Assembly: GCF_016464625.1 (NCBI RefSeq)
Contig: NZ_JAEAGO010000001.1
Coordinates: 186,001-250,000, forward strand
From: Penaeicola halotolerans
Lineage (GTDB): Bacteria; Bacteroidota; Bacteroidia; Cytophagales; Cyclobacteriaceae
Direction of reading: 5' to 3'
DNA: 64,000 bases
Shown in pieces: positions 62,846-64,000 of the stretch (positions within the stretch are counted from its first letter, which is position 1; every line of letters starts with the position of its first letter). The notes under the pieces were generated by a model that ran no database searches, was not told the origin of the DNA, and worked only from the letters and a program-made list of their open reading frames with translations. The position numbers were made by a program, and so were the translations under genes.

Positions 62846-64000
62846 TTATTTGATTTTCGAAAAGTCGAATGTTTCGAGATATTTGGTAGTGAATTCACCT
62901 TTTTTGAAGCCCTCATCTTCCATGAGTGCGATATGAAAAGGAATAGTCGTTTTGATACCTTCGATGACAAACTCCTCAAGCGCACGTTTCATTCTGACGA
63001 TCACTTCTTCTCTAGACTGACCGCTTACTATAAGCTTAGCGATCATAGAGTCATAGTTAGGAGGGATGACATAGCCTGCATACACGTGACTATCCACTCT
63101 GATACCTCTACCTCCAGGAATGTGAAGATTAGTGATTTTGCCTGGACTTGGACGGAAGTTGTTGGCAGGATCTTCGGCATTGATACGACACTCCATCGCG
63201 AAAAGACTAGGGTAGTAGTTTCTGCCAGAAATTTTCTCACCAGCAGCTACTTTGATTTGTTCTTTGATCAAGTCAAAATCCGTCACCTCTTCCGTGATTG
63301 GGTGCTCAACTTGGATACGGGTATTCATCTCCATGAAGAAGAAGTCACCGTTTTTGTCCACTAAGAACTCGATAGTTCCAGCACCTTCGTATCCAATAGC
63401 CTCAGCACCTTTGATCGCAGCTATACCCATTTGCTCTCTGAGCTCTTGTGTCAAGAATGGAGATGGGGTTTCTTCTACGAGCTTTTGATGTCTTCTTTGA
63501 ATAGAGCAGTCTCTTTCAGATAAATGACAAGCTCTTCCTGAGCTATCACCTACTATTTGGATCTCTATATGACGAGGCTCTTCTAAGTATTTTTCCATGT
63601 AGAGTCCATCATTGCCAAAGGATGCACTAGCTTCTTGCTTCGCATCATCCCAAGCTTTTTTGAACTCCTCATTATTTCTAACGATACGCATACCCTTACC
63701 ACCACCTCCAGCTGTTGCTTTGAGGATGACAGGATATTTCATTTTATTAGCTAGTTTGATGCCTTCCTCGATAGAGTCTAGCAATCCATCTGAACCAGGA
63801 ATAGTAGGCACTCCAGCGGCTTTCATAGTAGCTTTAGCTGTGGCCTTGTCACCCATTTTGTCGATCATATCAGGGCTAGCACCGATAAATTTGATCCCAT
63901 ATTCTTGGCATACCTTTGAAAACTCAGCATTCTCAGATAAAAAGCCATAGCCAGGGTGAATGGCGTCAGCATTAGTGATCTCTGCAGCTGCGATGATTCT
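62846..64000 (-). CDS. accC: Biotin carboxylase subunit of acetyl-CoA carboxylase (partial, 5' end outside)
   Basis: The reading frame is open to the end of the window, so the N-terminus is missing; about 384 of some 445 residues are visible. The edge reads [20 protein letters not shown] and [20 protein letters not shown], both normal AccC. Next are the ATP-grasp loop GGGGKGMR, the [20 protein letters not shown] and [12 protein letters not shown] stretches and the metal-binding [20 protein letters not shown]. It carboxylates biotin on AccB in the first step of fatty acid synthesis. An internal ATG at 63868 is not the start. The accB gene is expected beyond the window, upstream of this gene. 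Confidence 0.96.
   Translation of the reverse strand, partial: RIIAAAEITNADAIHPGYGFLSENAEFSKVCQEYGIKFIGASPDMIDKMGDKATAKATMKAAGVPTIPGSDGLLDSIEEGIKLANKMKYPVILKATAGGGGKGMRIVRNNEEFKKAWDDAKQEASASFGNDGLYMEKYLEEPRHIEIQIVGDSSGRACHLSERDCSIQRRHQKLVEETPSPFLTQELREQMGIAAIKGAEAIGYEGAGTIEFLVDKNGDFFFMEMNTRIQVEHPITEEVTDFDLIKEQIKVAAGEKISGRNYYPSLFAMECRINAEDPANNFRPSPGKITNLHIPGGRGIRVDSHVYAGYVIPPNYDSMIAKLIVSGQSREEVIVRMKRALEEFVIEGIKTTIPFHIALMEDEGFKKGEFTTKYLETFDFSKIK

Noticed and set aside
62933-63364. A 143-residue plus-strand frame opposite accC
   Set aside because: accC motifs are unmistakable on the minus strand; the opposite frame is rich in Ser, Thr, Asp and His as expected from antisense reading.
63868-64000. 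ATG at 63868 as the start of accC
   Set aside because: Conserved AccC sequence continues upstream of this ATG to the end of the window, so the gene is cut by the edge and the ATG is internal.
1-64000. CRISPR arrays, insertion sequences, prophage, tRNA or rRNA genes
   Set aside because: No regularly spaced repeats, transposase or integrase motifs, or tRNA-like cloverleaf sequences were noticed on either strand.

Overview
The window looks like chromosomal DNA of a free-living Bacteroidota, most probably a Cytophagales-type bacterium (the order-level guess is inference). The signs are SusC/SusD/SusE outer-membrane proteins, several secreted proteins with type IX secretion (T9SS) sorting domains, Bacteroidota-type -7 promoter boxes (TAnnTTTG), almost no Shine-Dalgarno sequences, roughly 40 % GC and abundant lipoproteins. 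I see no tRNA, rRNA, CRISPR array, insertion sequence or phage gene. Gene density and codon use look uniform, so the window reads as core chromosome plus one carbohydrate-use locus.

Layout. 1-2.6 kb: an ECF sigma operon (sigma factor, membrane anti-sigma-like protein, Spy-like periplasmic protein) and a double UspA protein. 2.86-3.06 kb: a strongly structured RNA gene with its own -7 box and T-run, the best candidate for 6S RNA. 3.1-6.4 kb: a phosphoserine phosphatase-phosphoglycerate dehydrogenase fusion, then a small operon with a DUF4920 lipoprotein and a cytochrome c'-like lipoprotein. 6.4-12.8 kb: a minus-strand run of envelope proteins (beta-barrel, two unknown small proteins, SGNH hydrolase, PepSY protein, DCC protein, T9SS type B giant). 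13.2-16.6 kb: sdhCAB. 16.7-26.9 kb: a long minus-strand series, mrp, nfu, M43 metalloprotease, tandem-fused Ddl, PASTA protein, T9SS protein, rhodanese. 27-32 kb: dnaG, ribBA, an unknown secreted protein, surE. 32-33.5 kb: an outer-membrane protein and an orphan substrate-binding protein.

33.6-51.6 kb is an alpha-glucan utilisation locus. A LacI-type regulator sits between a minus-strand operon (GH31 alpha-glucosidase, GH13 lipoprotein, MFS sugar transporter) and a plus-strand series (SusC, SusD, SusE, T9SS-exported GH13 amylase, fructose-bisphosphate aldolase, second GH13 lipoprotein). The palindrome CAATCGATTG occurs in front of both arms, so one regulator probably controls both. The logic is: cut polymer at the surface, import through SusCD, trim in the periplasm, import by MFS, hydrolyse with the cytosolic GH31 and feed glycolysis.

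51.6-57.3 kb: a beta-barrel porin, then pglC-pglD-pglE-pglF, the complete enzyme set for UDP-diacetylbacillosamine and its transfer to undecaprenyl phosphate. 57.4-64 kb: CsbD, DoxX, TauE/SafE, DUF3109, a MarR regulator divergent from a TonB-dependent receptor with a matching pair of inverted sites, and the 3' part of accC cut by the window edge.

The least expected structure is a pair of long stem-loops (16-17 bp) whose 3' arm ends exactly at the start codon of ddl and of the M43 protease. Both have a -7-like box at the end of the 5' arm. They look like devices that shut off translation of read-through mRNA but not of mRNA started at the gene's own promoter.
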